A DNA stretch of 64,000 nucleotides from contig CAYNSO010000003.1 of NCBI GenBank assembly GCA_964399735.1, positions 1-64,000 of the forward strand. The letters run 5' to 3'. Position numbers and translations under genes: made by a program. Under the pieces are notes generated by a model that searched no databases, was not told the origin of the DNA, and was given only the letters and a program-made list of their open reading frames with translations. This document shows, piece by piece, positions 35,535-44,274 of this stretch (the first letter of the stretch is position 1; each line of letters opens with the position of its first letter). The DNA is from Fontivivens sp964399735. Its GTDB lineage: Bacteria > Zhuqueibacterota > Zhuqueibacteria > Residuimicrobiales > Krinioviventaceae.

Positions 35535-36524
35535 ATGCTGGAAGAAAATAAATTTAAAAGGTTTTTAAGAAATTCACTGGCAGCCGTTCTGGCTGCTTTA
35601 TTAATTCTGACTGGTTACACACAACGGGCGAAAAAGCAATTTTTACAAGAGGGTAATGTTCTATCTATATTTTTTCACAATCCGCCGCGTCGTATCTTTG
35701 CCGCTTGTATTAAATGGTTGATAAAAAACGGCTTTCACTTTATTTCCACACAACAGTTAACGGATCATCTTTATAACCACACTCCCCTGCCGGTCGGAGC
35801 GGTTTGGATAACCTTTGACGACGGCTGGAAAAACAACCTGATCCAGGTTATTCCTGTTATTAAACAGCATCAAATACCGGTTACTTTTTTTATTCCCACC
35901 GGTGAGATCGAAAACGGCGCCTTTTGGTTCTGCGAAGCCATAAAACACAAAAAAAAATTGCCGGTTGAATACCAGGCCGATCCTTTTATCAAGTTGTTGC
36001 AAATACCCAATCATGAACGGCAACGACTCATTGATGAATTATACCGCCATGATGAATATGCCCCGCCGGCAATTGGTGAACCGTTTACACCAGCTGATAT
36101 AAAAAGTCTTGCCGCGCTCTCATATATCACTTTTGGAAGCCATACAGTAAACCACGTGGTAACCACCAATTGTACCAGGGAGGAACTGGACTTTGAAATT
36201 TTAAAATCCCGGCTGGTTCTTGAACAATGGCTGGAAACAGAGATTACAGCTTTTGCTTACCCGAACGGCAATTATGATGGCCGGGAAAAAGCGATACTAG
36301 AAAAACACGGATATAAAATTGCGGCTACAATAGAAGAAAGTCCGGTAACGGTCTCTACCGATCCCTTTTTGGCGCCAAGACATTGTGTTCTGGATGATGG
36401 CTCGTTTGCGGAAAATCTATGTCATTTACTCGGTGTATGGACCCCTTTTATTAATAAACTGAAACGTTTTGTAAACCGGTTGCTCAATCTTCCACAATCT
36501 CAACAAGCCCATACTCCTTACTAA
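35535..36524 (+). CDS. Polysaccharide deacetylase (NodB/CE4 family), membrane-anchored
   Basis: 329 residues. Residues about 9-28 form an N-terminal hydrophobic anchor. The CE4 motifs are present: motif 1 WITFDDGWKNN with the metal-binding Asp, motif 2 FGSHTVNH with the two His ligands, and motif 3 AFAYPNGNYDGREKAI. The chemistry is metal-dependent removal of N- or O-acetyl groups from a glycan, probably on the periplasmic side. It follows the GNAT-like gene. Its last 41 bases overlap the 3' end of the opposing VOC gene. Confidence 0.92.
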   Translation: MLEENKFKRFLRNSLAAVLAALLILTGYTQRAKKQFLQEGNVLSIFFHNPPRRIFAACIKWLIKNGFHFISTQQLTDHLYNHTPLPVGAVWITFDDGWKNNLIQVIPVIKQHQIPVTFFIPTGEIENGAFWFCEAIKHKKKLPVEYQADPFIKLLQIPNHERQRLIDELYRHDEYAPPAIGEPFTPADIKSLAALSYITFGSHTVNHVVTTNCTREELDFEILKSRLVLEQWLETEITAFAYPNGNYDGREKAILEKHGYKIAATIEESPVTVSTDPFLAPRHCVLDDGSFAENLCHLLGVWTPFINKLKRFVNRLLNLPQSQQAHTPY

Positions 36525-36876
36525 ACAACCAGGCAATTGGTTTGCCGGCATACGCAACTGCCGGTACCGGCCGGGCAATACAGTGGAAACCTCTGGTCCG
36601 GCTGTATTGGATTGCATTTTCCAGGTCAGGAACGCGGTAACATAGATGTAACAGCTTTTGCCCTTTTGCCAGGCTTGCAGCAACGGGACTATCTTCCCCC
36701 ATTGGCTCAATCAATTCCACCCGTACCCCATGCATATCAACAAATGCAACATGCACTTTTTGAATAGGGTCGGAATGGATTTCTATCTTGTCGCCGCTGA
36801 TCTCGTGGATAGATTTCACCACCAACCCGATATGTTCAAATACGGCATCCTTGCCTAGTAAATCCAGCTTAATCAT
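36484..36876 (-). CDS. VOC-superfamily protein (methylmalonyl-CoA-epimerase-like)
   Basis: 130 residues, one glyoxalase/VOC unit pair. Visible blocks are VFEHIGLVVKSI, VRVELIEPMGEDSPV, LLHLCYRVPDLENAI and EYGLVEIVE. The His residues of EHIG and LLHLCY and the Glu residues of VELIEP and LVEIVE are in the positions used for metal binding in epimerases. It overlaps the FkbH-like gene by 8 nt and forms a module with it and the acyl carrier protein. An epimerase or isomerase acting on a carrier-bound short acyl group is the most economical idea but is inferred. Confidence 0.82.
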   Translation of the reverse strand: MIKLDLLGKDAVFEHIGLVVKSIHEISGDKIEIHSDPIQKVHVAFVDMHGVRVELIEPMGEDSPVAASLAKGQKLLHLCYRVPDLENAIQYSRTRGFHCIARPVPAVAYAGKPIAWLFSKEYGLVEIVED

Positions 36877-38569
36877 TGCTTATTTCCGGTTTCAATTCCA
36901 AATATATATGCGTCGGCACAGAATATTCTACATTTGTATCATGGCAAAAAACATGCCCGTCATGGCAGACAAGCCCGCTGTTTTGAAAAAAACTCAAACA
37001 AGGCTTGTTTTTGGGCGTCGCCAGATAACGAGCGCAGACTTGCTTTAGACCGAGAGAACGCGCATATTCGATAACTGTATAAAGCATAACTTCTTCTACC
37101 CTGCGGCCCATCACCCGGCAACTCAGGATAAAATCCACAATTTGCCCCTGGTTATCGGCAACAGTCATGCTGACAATACCGGTCAACCCGGAATCGCCAA
37201 ACTTGTCGCTTACCCGGCACGTCCACAACCGGTTACCCGGTTGTGCAGCCCATGTGGCAAGTTCGGTTTCAGTCAACCTCCGGGTAGACAGATTCATCTG
37301 GTTGGTCTTGTTCAGCAGCTGCGCAGTGCGAACCAGGTCAACATCATTGAGAGGCTGTATCTGTACTTTCATTTCCAGGGTATGCAGCCATTCATCCAGA
37401 GACGCGGTCTCTTTGAGCAGGGTTTTACGTTTCCGGTCTGAAACATACATTTCAGCTCTGCCCAAATCCTCACTGCTGGTAGCGAGTGTATCAAAACAGT
37501 TCAAACTCAATAATGCGCTTTTATAAAGCATAACATCGGCAGGCCATTCCGGCACCAGCGCTTCCGGCAGCGCTTCACGCACCCGCGCCCGCTCTACCGG
37601 ATTATCGTCGATAAACACAACAGATTGTAAGCCTAAATTCAACTCTTGTACCAGATCAATTATATTCTGCGCTTTATCTTGCCAGTTTATGCGCCAGCCG
37701 GCAAAATGATCGGGTTTTAACACCATTTCCGGATGCTTTTCGATAGCCTCCAAAGCAATACTTTCTTCGTTTTTGCTGACCAGGCCCAGCACAATACCGC
37801 GTCGGGTGAATGCTAGCAATATTTTTTGAAAATCAACAAACGCTTCCCCGATCGGGTCATGCCCGCCCAGGCGAATTTTCTCCCAACCGAGGTCGCCGAC
37901 AATTCCTCCCCACAAGGTATCATCCAGATCGAGCAGAATCAACTTGCGGGCCTGGCCCTGCACCGCTCGTAACCCTGCTTTAAGATCTCGTGCAGCTTGG
38001 GCGAATACCGGATTAGAAAAAGCAATTTTACCCATATAATCCAGTTTGGGATTGAATGCAGATGAACCTGCCTGTTCCAGCCATTTCTGCACCGGTAACA
38101 GTATAAAATCACTCTGTTCCTGTAAATTATGCGCCAGGCGCAGGTTTATATGCATCAGAATATTGGCAAGCCCCACACCGGCTTTCATATCCATAACGCC
38201 TAATCCGCGATGCCAGGTGGGATACACCCATTGCATAATAAAAACAGTTTTTACTCTGCCGCGCAGGTTTAGCAGCAAAGAGGAAAAATCATCCACCTGG
38301 GCAAGAATTTTTTCAATATCGGCAGGCACATAATTTAACACCTGCTGAAAAGCCGGAGAAACACTTTCCGGTCGTACCCAAATCACGGCAAAATCAGGGT
38401 TGTCTTGCCACGCCTCATCCCCGGCATTCACCAGGGTTGGAATAACCTGTCCAAATGGGGCAGTTTTCACCTGAATTTGCGGTAGTTCCGTATTGTTGTT
38501 CAAATAACCGGCAAGATTTTGAATGTTAAAATCGGATATTAATATCCCCTTGACCTTGTCCGGCGCCAT
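36869..38569 (-). CDS. FkbH-like HAD-superfamily protein (glyceryl-transfer type)
   Basis: 566 residues. An N-terminal SGNH-like region (about 1-200) precedes a HAD-IIIC phosphatase domain: nucleophile motif LILLDLDDTLWGGIVGDLGW, then LVSKNEE and the acidic motif VVFIDDNPVERARVREALPE. The C-terminal GNAT-like part has IVDFILSCRVMGRRVEE; the Cys of SCRVMGR is conserved in FkbH proteins. Characterised FkbH enzymes dephosphorylate 1,3-bisphosphoglycerate and load glyceryl onto an acyl carrier protein. Such a carrier is encoded 4 nt upstream. GGGAG lies 7 nt before ATG 38569. The inferred job is to supply a glycerate or lactate-like group to the glycan. Confidence 0.9.
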   Translation of the reverse strand: MAPDKVKGILISDFNIQNLAGYLNNNTELPQIQVKTAPFGQVIPTLVNAGDEAWQDNPDFAVIWVRPESVSPAFQQVLNYVPADIEKILAQVDDFSSLLLNLRGRVKTVFIMQWVYPTWHRGLGVMDMKAGVGLANILMHINLRLAHNLQEQSDFILLPVQKWLEQAGSSAFNPKLDYMGKIAFSNPVFAQAARDLKAGLRAVQGQARKLILLDLDDTLWGGIVGDLGWEKIRLGGHDPIGEAFVDFQKILLAFTRRGIVLGLVSKNEESIALEAIEKHPEMVLKPDHFAGWRINWQDKAQNIIDLVQELNLGLQSVVFIDDNPVERARVREALPEALVPEWPADVMLYKSALLSLNCFDTLATSSEDLGRAEMYVSDRKRKTLLKETASLDEWLHTLEMKVQIQPLNDVDLVRTAQLLNKTNQMNLSTRRLTETELATWAAQPGNRLWTCRVSDKFGDSGLTGIVSMTVADNQGQIVDFILSCRVMGRRVEEVMLYTVIEYARSLGLKQVCARYLATPKNKPCLSFFQNSGLVCHDGHVFCHDTNVEYSVPTHIYLELKPEISND

Positions 38570-38573
38570 CGCA

Positions 38574-38867
38574 TCACTCCCTGATCAAACTGGCGATATG
38601 GGTTGCCAAAGAATCAACTGTGCGCAGCGGGCTGGTTTGAGAAGCATCAAGCATCTGATCCGCCAAAGTAATAGTGACTCCAGCCTGTTCCTGAACTAGT
38701 TGTTCAAGACCAACAATAAAGTTTATCAGTCCCAGCGAATCCAGCTTGCCTCCTTCGCCGATTAGAACGGTATCAAGAGTTTTACTCAACCGCTGTTTGT
38801 TATCCAGTTGTTCGTTTGTTTCATCAATAACATTATAAATCCATTGAATAATTTGATCCCGGTTCAT
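38574..38867 (-). CDS. Acyl carrier protein
   Basis: 97 residues with the ACP four-helix pattern. The phosphopantetheine site is the Ser of GGKLDSLGLINFIV (helix II start), preceded by the usual acidic and Gly-rich loop. It is coded directly before the FkbH-like gene and overlaps the upstream UPF0104 gene by 4 nt (ATGA), so it is a dedicated carrier of this locus rather than the fatty-acid ACP. It would hold the three-carbon acyl group made by FkbH or an acid activated by the CapK-like ligase at 58792. Confidence 0.9.
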   Translation of the reverse strand: MNRDQIIQWIYNVIDETNEQLDNKQRLSKTLDTVLIGEGGKLDSLGLINFIVGLEQLVQEQAGVTITLADQMLDASQTSPLRTVDSLATHIASLIRE

Positions 38868-39853
38868 TGTTCTCTTCCTGTATCAGTTACGACTTTTCTG
38901 CTATCCATTTTGTATATCTTGACTATCCCGTAAACGATAAATATTATTGATAGTTCCGCAATCACTTTCACAATACGCACGGCAACGCTGATAACCACGG
39001 CTATGCCATCGGGCACGATATACTTTAATCCAAACAATAAAATGCCTTCCATTACTCCCAGGCCGGAGGGCGCAAATACCGCCAGCAAACCAATTATATT
39101 ACCAAGGGCAAATATACCGGTTAAATAGGGATAATAATGAAAAGGGACTTGATAAAAAGCAATGATAGTATAATAAAAACTTAGCCCAAGCAGCCCCCAG
39201 ATCACAATTCGCAGCACAAAAATGGAAAGCAGGGTTTGATAATTAAGGTTATAATCCAGTTGTTGTGTCTCTCCCTTGATCTTCATCAACAGCGATAACT
39301 GAAAGCGGATAAAACGGGGATGCACAGCAATCAAACAGACAACCATTAAAATCCATGAAAAAGACCGGTAATGCTGCAAAAAGGGGTAATCGAATATAAT
39401 CGTGGATAATAAATAAATAAATAAAGTAGTAATGGCAGAGATTACCGTTTCCAGGTAAAAGGCAAACAGGGCAAGCCGGCCAGAAATATTTTGTTGTTTA
39501 TGCAAAACAACGCGGCTGGCGACGAGGCCTACCTTGCCGGGGAAAAAACGCCCCAAATAAGAATAGAACCAGATGCGAATGTTGGGCCACAATTTGGCCC
39601 GCGAATCCAGGCCGGCGATGATCTGATGGTAAACAAAAGCGTTCAGCAGCATCGCCGCCCAGATTAATAAGCCGGGGATAATGAGCTTGCCAACTTGAAA
39701 ATGGAACTCGTGTTCCTGCAAATCGGTAATGTTATTTTTAAAATAGGCCAGGATATAATAAAATATCAAAACCAGAAAAGGGATGGTAATCCATTTTGAA
39801 CTGAAATTAAACTTTTTCAGGTGTATTACTAATTTTTCCAAACGATCAGCCAA
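38864..39853 (-). CDS. UPF0104/LPG-synthase-TM-like membrane protein (flippase-like)
   Basis: 329 residues, about 8 hydrophobic spans. The family signatures are YSYLGRFFPGKVGLVASRVV and the later FAPSGLGVMEGILLF, as in the transmembrane domain of lysylphosphatidylglycerol synthase and archaeal AglD. The start is TTG 39853, since no ATG is near and GAGG lies upstream. It overlaps the ACP gene by 4 nt. Related proteins are proposed to move lipids or polyprenyl-linked sugars across the membrane. The soluble aminoacyl-transfer domain is absent. Confidence 0.82.
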   Translation of the reverse strand: MADRLEKLVIHLKKFNFSSKWITIPFLVLIFYYILAYFKNNITDLQEHEFHFQVGKLIIPGLLIWAAMLLNAFVYHQIIAGLDSRAKLWPNIRIWFYSYLGRFFPGKVGLVASRVVLHKQQNISGRLALFAFYLETVISAITTLFIYLLSTIIFDYPFLQHYRSFSWILMVVCLIAVHPRFIRFQLSLLMKIKGETQQLDYNLNYQTLLSIFVLRIVIWGLLGLSFYYTIIAFYQVPFHYYPYLTGIFALGNIIGLLAVFAPSGLGVMEGILLFGLKYIVPDGIAVVISVAVRIVKVIAELSIIFIVYGIVKIYKMDSRKVVTDTGREQ

Positions 39854-39874
39854 ATGTTATTCCCTCTCCCTCAC

Positions 39875-40825
39875 TCAACGTAAATCTTTATTGGCTTCCA
39901 TGTCGAACCACATGGCAAACAAGGTAAATTGTGTGGAACTCATGAATGAAAACAAGGCTGCCATTGCGTTAATTTTGGGTATCTCAAGTCCGAGTATGAA
40001 CCAGAAATAGAAAATTCGCAGGAATAACAGCAATGACAAAAAGCCGAAAAAGAATCCATTGGCATAGAAAAATACCAGGGGATGAAAATCACGAATAATA
40101 TACTTTTCTTTCATGCGTTTCAGGAACATTTTGAACAAAATCCAGCTTATGGTGAACAACACCTTGCGGATCTTGATACCCGATTTCTCGCCGATATTAT
40201 AAACCGGCTGAATTTGCACATCTCGCACCCGGAAATTATTGATATTCAGCCTTACCAGCAGGTCATTGGGCTGGCCGTATCCTTTATACATGTCATCCCA
40301 GTCAATAACCTTTAACGCCTGTGCGTTAATCGCTGTATAGCCGGATTGTGAATCAGCAATATTCCAATATCCGGAAGCAATTTTGGTCAACAGTGATAAC
40401 ACGGAATTGCCAAAATAGCGAATTTTGGGTATGGTTTTATAAGCTTCTCCTGTAAACAAGCGGTTGCCTTTGGAGTAATCCGCCTGATCTTCGACCACCG
40501 GGTCGAGTATAGCCGGCAGATCTGCGGGAGCCATCTGCCCGTCGCCGGCCATAACCACAGCAACGTCGATTTTATTATCGCGCGCCCATTTATAACCGCT
40601 GGCAATTGCAGCGCCTACGCCCTGGTTTACCTCATGGCGCAGTAACAACACGTCCTTACGGCGTTGCATATAATCGGTAACAACCTGAACGGTTTTGTCC
40701 TTGCTGCAATCGTCAATAATAACAATTTTATCCACAAAATCCGGCATGGTGTCAATAACCATACCGATCTGGGTTTCTTCATTATAGGCCGGAACAATGG
40801 CGCCAATTATCTTGTTTTTGTACAT
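39875..40825 (-). CDS. GT2 glycosyltransferase, polyprenyl-phosphate sugar synthase type
   Basis: 316 residues. The GT-A domain has IIGAIVPAYNEETQIGMVID, VIIDDCSKDKT and the metal-site region VVMAGDGQMAPADLPAIL. Acceptor-side blocks are IADSQSGYTAINAQAL and YGQPNDLLVRLN. Two C-terminal hydrophobic spans (about 235-300) anchor it. The family transfers a sugar from a nucleotide donor to polyprenyl phosphate, giving donors for GT-C enzymes. It lies between the UPF0104 gene and a GT-C gene. Confidence 0.9.
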   Translation of the reverse strand: MYKNKIIGAIVPAYNEETQIGMVIDTMPDFVDKIVIIDDCSKDKTVQVVTDYMQRRKDVLLLRHEVNQGVGAAIASGYKWARDNKIDVAVVMAGDGQMAPADLPAILDPVVEDQADYSKGNRLFTGEAYKTIPKIRYFGNSVLSLLTKIASGYWNIADSQSGYTAINAQALKVIDWDDMYKGYGQPNDLLVRLNINNFRVRDVQIQPVYNIGEKSGIKIRKVLFTISWILFKMFLKRMKEKYIIRDFHPLVFFYANGFFFGFLSLLLFLRIFYFWFILGLEIPKINAMAALFSFMSSTQFTLFAMWFDMEANKDLR

Positions 40826-40836
40826 TCATCATCCTG

Positions 40837-42612
40837 TTATGTTGTTTTCTTGTTTTTTTCAAACCGGGAAATTATATAACAAAAGCCCTGCATAGCCAGC
40901 AGGATTAAAAAACCATCAATGGGTATCCGGTAACGGGTTTGGCTAAAATATAAGGAATATCCTCCTGCCAGGGTAATAACCGGAATCAAAAACACCAGCA
41001 GCAGTTTAATTTTTTTCCGCAAAGCCCAAATACCCACCGGGAATAACAACAACACCGGGGTAAAAGACAGTACGGAAACCAGTTGCATAAACTTTCCCGG
41101 CTGGCTTTCTTCGGAAATGACCCGCGTAATTTTTGGATTCCAAAAATTAATAAATTCCGGCACAAAATGCTTGAAAATAAATTCAGATGGATAATTCCAC
41201 AGCAGGTACAGTAAATTAACCTTGTTTTCATCTGTAAAGGTTTTCTTGACCGGAACGCTATCGAAAGGCTTGCCGTCTCTGTACCACCATAAATCCGGCT
41301 CTCCCCAGGGATGCAGCCAGATCATATAACCATTGGCGTTCAGGGATGGTTGATCGAGAAACACCAGCAAAGCGGCGCGACGAAGTTGCATTGGCGTTAC
41401 CGGTTGCGGGTAGTGGATTTCAAAGTAATTGGCATCCACCGGTTTTTCAAATACCAGCGAATAGTTCCAGTATTTGGTGGCGCCCAATGATTTGATAGCA
41501 ACGCCGGAATAATGCACACTATCGGCGCCGGCAACAGCGGTCAGGTTATCGAGAGAATTCCAGGTCTTTAAATTTACATATTCGCCTTGCATATTCACCC
41601 GCTGCCGGGCAACAACCTGCGGTACATAATTGCTGTCCGGGCCGGCGAAAACAACTCCGAAATAGCTGCCGCTATCCGGGATTGCGATGTTTTCATACGG
41701 CAGCAGGGTGAAAAAATACTCTCCATCCAGGTAACAATCAAAAATACTTGAATTTTCCTCAACATGATAATATACAGAAAATTTTTTTACAGCAACGGAA
41801 TCCTGTTCCTGGGCGCGGTTGCGAGCTATATTCCAAAAAGTCTCTCCATATATTTGACCCTGTGGCAAGCAGGCGCGGGCAAATTTGGCTTTATTAAAAA
41901 CCAGATAATTACGCACAGTCCATGGAGTAAAGACCAGCAGTAAAGTAACTCCCAGCAGCAGGCACAGCGCCAGCTTTTTCCAGATACCGGCGTCGATCAT
42001 AAATAAAATCCACAACAAGAACAATGGAATAGCAAACATATAGATCGGCTGCGCCAACACCCCAAGCCCTAAAAACACTCCGGCAAAAATCATCCACCCC
42101 CAATGAGGCTTTTTATAAAAGCGCAAAAAACCAAAAACCGAAAGTAAAATAAAAAAACTGAAAAGTTGGGTAATATACAACAAACCCGGCAGATAAATAA
42201 AAAACGGGTAAAATCCGGCATACAACAACGTTAACCGGGCAGCCGCCGGCGAGACCAGGCTTTTACTCATCCGGTACAAAAGCAACAAAGCCAGCAGGCT
42301 GACAAGCGCTTCAGCAATTCGCGCTGCTAGCAGTGAATGCCCGGCGATAACATAGACGCCAGCCAGGTACAATGGGTAAAGCGGCTCCAGGCAGTAATTT
42401 TTATACAGGTTACTAAAATAGATGCTTGGCCCAAAGCCTTCTCCGGCTACAATATGCTGTGCCGCCTTGTCGTAATGTACTGTATCATAAAAATACCAGC
42501 GATCTTCCAGTGTGAGCACATAGCCCAAACGGATGATCAGCGCCAGGGCAAATACAATAATAAGAAATTTACGTTCAGAACAATTGATAAAACCAGTGAG
42601 CAACTTTTTCAT
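40837..42612 (-). CDS. GT-C glycosyltransferase (GT39-like) with inserted beta-rich periplasmic domain
   Basis: 591 residues. Spans in the first 240 residues and again after 510 frame a GT-C core: acidic loop-1 motif YFYDTVHYDKAAQHIVAGEG, GVLAQPIYMFAIPLFLLWIL, and FTPWTVRNYLVFNKAKFA. About 200 residues (262-460) are inserted in the periplasmic loop where relatives are short, and they look like a beta-sandwich (FDCYLDGEYFFTLL, NANGYMIWLHPWGEPDLWWY). The core resumes at LWNYPSEFIFKHFVPEFINF, continues with WNPKITR, and ends SQTRYRIPIDGFLILL. The predicted function is periplasmic sugar transfer from a lipid-phosphate donor, the insertion perhaps binding glycan. Confidence 0.82.
   Translation of the reverse strand: MKKLLTGFINCSERKFLIIVFALALIIRLGYVLTLEDRWYFYDTVHYDKAAQHIVAGEGFGPSIYFSNLYKNYCLEPLYPLYLAGVYVIAGHSLLAARIAEALVSLLALLLLYRMSKSLVSPAAARLTLLYAGFYPFFIYLPGLLYITQLFSFFILLSVFGFLRFYKKPHWGWMIFAGVFLGLGVLAQPIYMFAIPLFLLWILFMIDAGIWKKLALCLLLGVTLLLVFTPWTVRNYLVFNKAKFARACLPQGQIYGETFWNIARNRAQEQDSVAVKKFSVYYHVEENSSIFDCYLDGEYFFTLLPYENIAIPDSGSYFGVVFAGPDSNYVPQVVARQRVNMQGEYVNLKTWNSLDNLTAVAGADSVHYSGVAIKSLGATKYWNYSLVFEKPVDANYFEIHYPQPVTPMQLRRAALLVFLDQPSLNANGYMIWLHPWGEPDLWWYRDGKPFDSVPVKKTFTDENKVNLLYLLWNYPSEFIFKHFVPEFINFWNPKITRVISEESQPGKFMQLVSVLSFTPVLLLFPVGIWALRKKIKLLLVFLIPVITLAGGYSLYFSQTRYRIPIDGFLILLAMQGFCYIISRFEKNKKTT
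41233..41820 (-). other. Inserted LamG-like beta domain within the GT-C gene
   Basis: Codes for residues about 265-460. The block LVFLDQPSLNANGYMIWL followed by PDLWWYRDGKPFDS matches LLLDSPTTNANGYFILRR followed by LELWDMANGQVG in the second LamG-like domain of the giant protein. The earlier block IFDCYLDGEYFFTL resembles that domain's later strand (TFQVFVNDVSVGTL in its first LamG copy), so the strand order looks swapped. Confidence 0.5.
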
Positions 42613-42621
42613 ATCGAGCCG

Positions 42622-44274
42622 TTACTTTAATTTATAGATTAAAATAAAAGGTTGAATATTTTCATCTAGCGGGCGAAAATCGGCCAGCAGATCGGCATTA
42701 TTCTCTAGCCAGCGAAATAAATTTTTACGATCACGGGTAATTTCCGGGTAACGCTTTTCGGTGTATTTCCAGGAAAAAAAGTGCCTGGTAAAGCCATCGG
42801 CGATATAATAATGAACGCTATCTCTGCGCATGGAATGTACCAGCGAATCAGCCAGGGTCGTCACCCGTGTATTGAGATTCATATCAATAATACGGTAATC
42901 GCCCGGCCCTAAACTATCGGGGGTAAACAAGCCGGGCAGATACGGCGGAAAAGACTCGACCGCAATTTTAGCGCCGGCTGGTATATTTTGTTCAACCCAG
43001 TGCAGCGCTAAAGAACGCGGTTCCGGATCATTCAGACGATTCATGTAATGCAGGGAACCGGCTGACCCGGCAATTATAAATCCTGATAGAATACCAACAA
43101 TTGCTGCATATTGCGCCAGCTCTTTTTTGAATAATTTTTCACAAAACCAGATAATTGCCAGCGCTGCAGCTGCTGAAAAAAAAGGCATTAACGGCAATAT
43201 ATGACGCATGGCCTTGTACGACATGTCTTCAAAAAAGAAATAGGTTGGAATGACAAACAATAAAATAGCAATATCCTCTTTGCGGTGGCGGACGATCATG
43301 AAAACAACACCGATTAGAATAAACGCTGTCAACACATAACCCAGGGTGGCCGGGATTGAATTGGGATAAAAAACGCCAAAGCCCGGTGACTGATCACCAG
43401 TCCAGTATGATAAAAATCCACCGCCGCTGCCGATTTTGCCCACTTTTTCAAAATTCTGCACCCGCAGCAAACCGTTTATGGTTCTGCTTAAATTTAACAG
43501 GAACAACGGGCAAAACAGTAGAAATGCCACAATAGCAGTTACCTTGGCAACTAGCAGATTTTTATTAACAACATGCCTGATTCCGGAGCCCGATTTCATG
43601 ATCATATATAAATGCACAAAAGCAAAAGGCAATACAATTAAAAAGGCGCTGTATTTTGTTGCTACCGCTGCCGCCATAAAAAAGGCTGCCAGAAAATAAT
43701 TCCTTGTTCCGGGTCGCTGCAAGATGAGAATTATATAGAAAAATGCTGCCAGCACAAAAAAAGTAACAGGCACATCGACGGTACTAAAATGAGAATTACG
43801 GACATGAACAAAGTTAACGGCAAGCAGAGCCGCGCCAAGTAATGCCGTTTTATTGTTATACAATTCTCGTAAAATACGATATAACAAATAGATCGATAAA
43901 ACACCAAGACACGCAACCAGGTATCTGCCCAGCAGCACAAATGTAAAAGAATGTTGCTCATAAAAAACTCTGGCAAAAGCCAGGGAATCAAAATAACCGG
44001 TAAGCAACGCCACCAAAATAAATCCGGCCATAAGCGCCGACAAGATCAGAGTATAAAAAATGGGATAAACGCCAAAAGCAAAAAATACATCTTTATCCAT
44101 AAAATGGCTGTCCAGCAATTGCCCTGCCTGGGTAACCAGTTTGACTTCGTCGGGGTGATATTTAAAAGGCTCGCCAAAATGAATGCCATGAAAACGCAGA
44201 ATAGCCCCCAATAGTAATATCAGGAACAGCAGCGCCGCTTCTGAATTGATCTTTTTCAGTTTTGATGTAAACAT
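42622..44274 (-). CDS. GT-C glycosyltransferase (PMT/ArnT-like)
   Basis: 550 residues, about 11-12 hydrophobic spans. The loop-1 catalytic-type motif is FKYHPDEVKLVTQAGQLLD. A second conserved block is VNFVHVRNSHFSTVDVPVTF, and ATKYSAFLIVLPFAFVHLYM follows. The C-terminal soluble domain (about 430-550) has AGAKIAVESFPPYLPGLF and ends FILIYKLK. It should transfer a sugar from polyprenyl phosphate on the periplasmic side. It overlaps the preceding GT2 gene by one base (TGATG), suggesting the two work as donor-maker and donor-user. Confidence 0.87.
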   Translation of the reverse strand: MFTSKLKKINSEAALLFLILLLGAILRFHGIHFGEPFKYHPDEVKLVTQAGQLLDSHFMDKDVFFAFGVYPIFYTLILSALMAGFILVALLTGYFDSLAFARVFYEQHSFTFVLLGRYLVACLGVLSIYLLYRILRELYNNKTALLGAALLAVNFVHVRNSHFSTVDVPVTFFVLAAFFYIILILQRPGTRNYFLAAFFMAAAVATKYSAFLIVLPFAFVHLYMIMKSGSGIRHVVNKNLLVAKVTAIVAFLLFCPLFLLNLSRTINGLLRVQNFEKVGKIGSGGGFLSYWTGDQSPGFGVFYPNSIPATLGYVLTAFILIGVVFMIVRHRKEDIAILLFVIPTYFFFEDMSYKAMRHILPLMPFFSAAAALAIIWFCEKLFKKELAQYAAIVGILSGFIIAGSAGSLHYMNRLNDPEPRSLALHWVEQNIPAGAKIAVESFPPYLPGLFTPDSLGPGDYRIIDMNLNTRVTTLADSLVHSMRRDSVHYYIADGFTRHFFSWKYTEKRYPEITRDRKNLFRWLENNADLLADFRPLDENIQPFILIYKLK

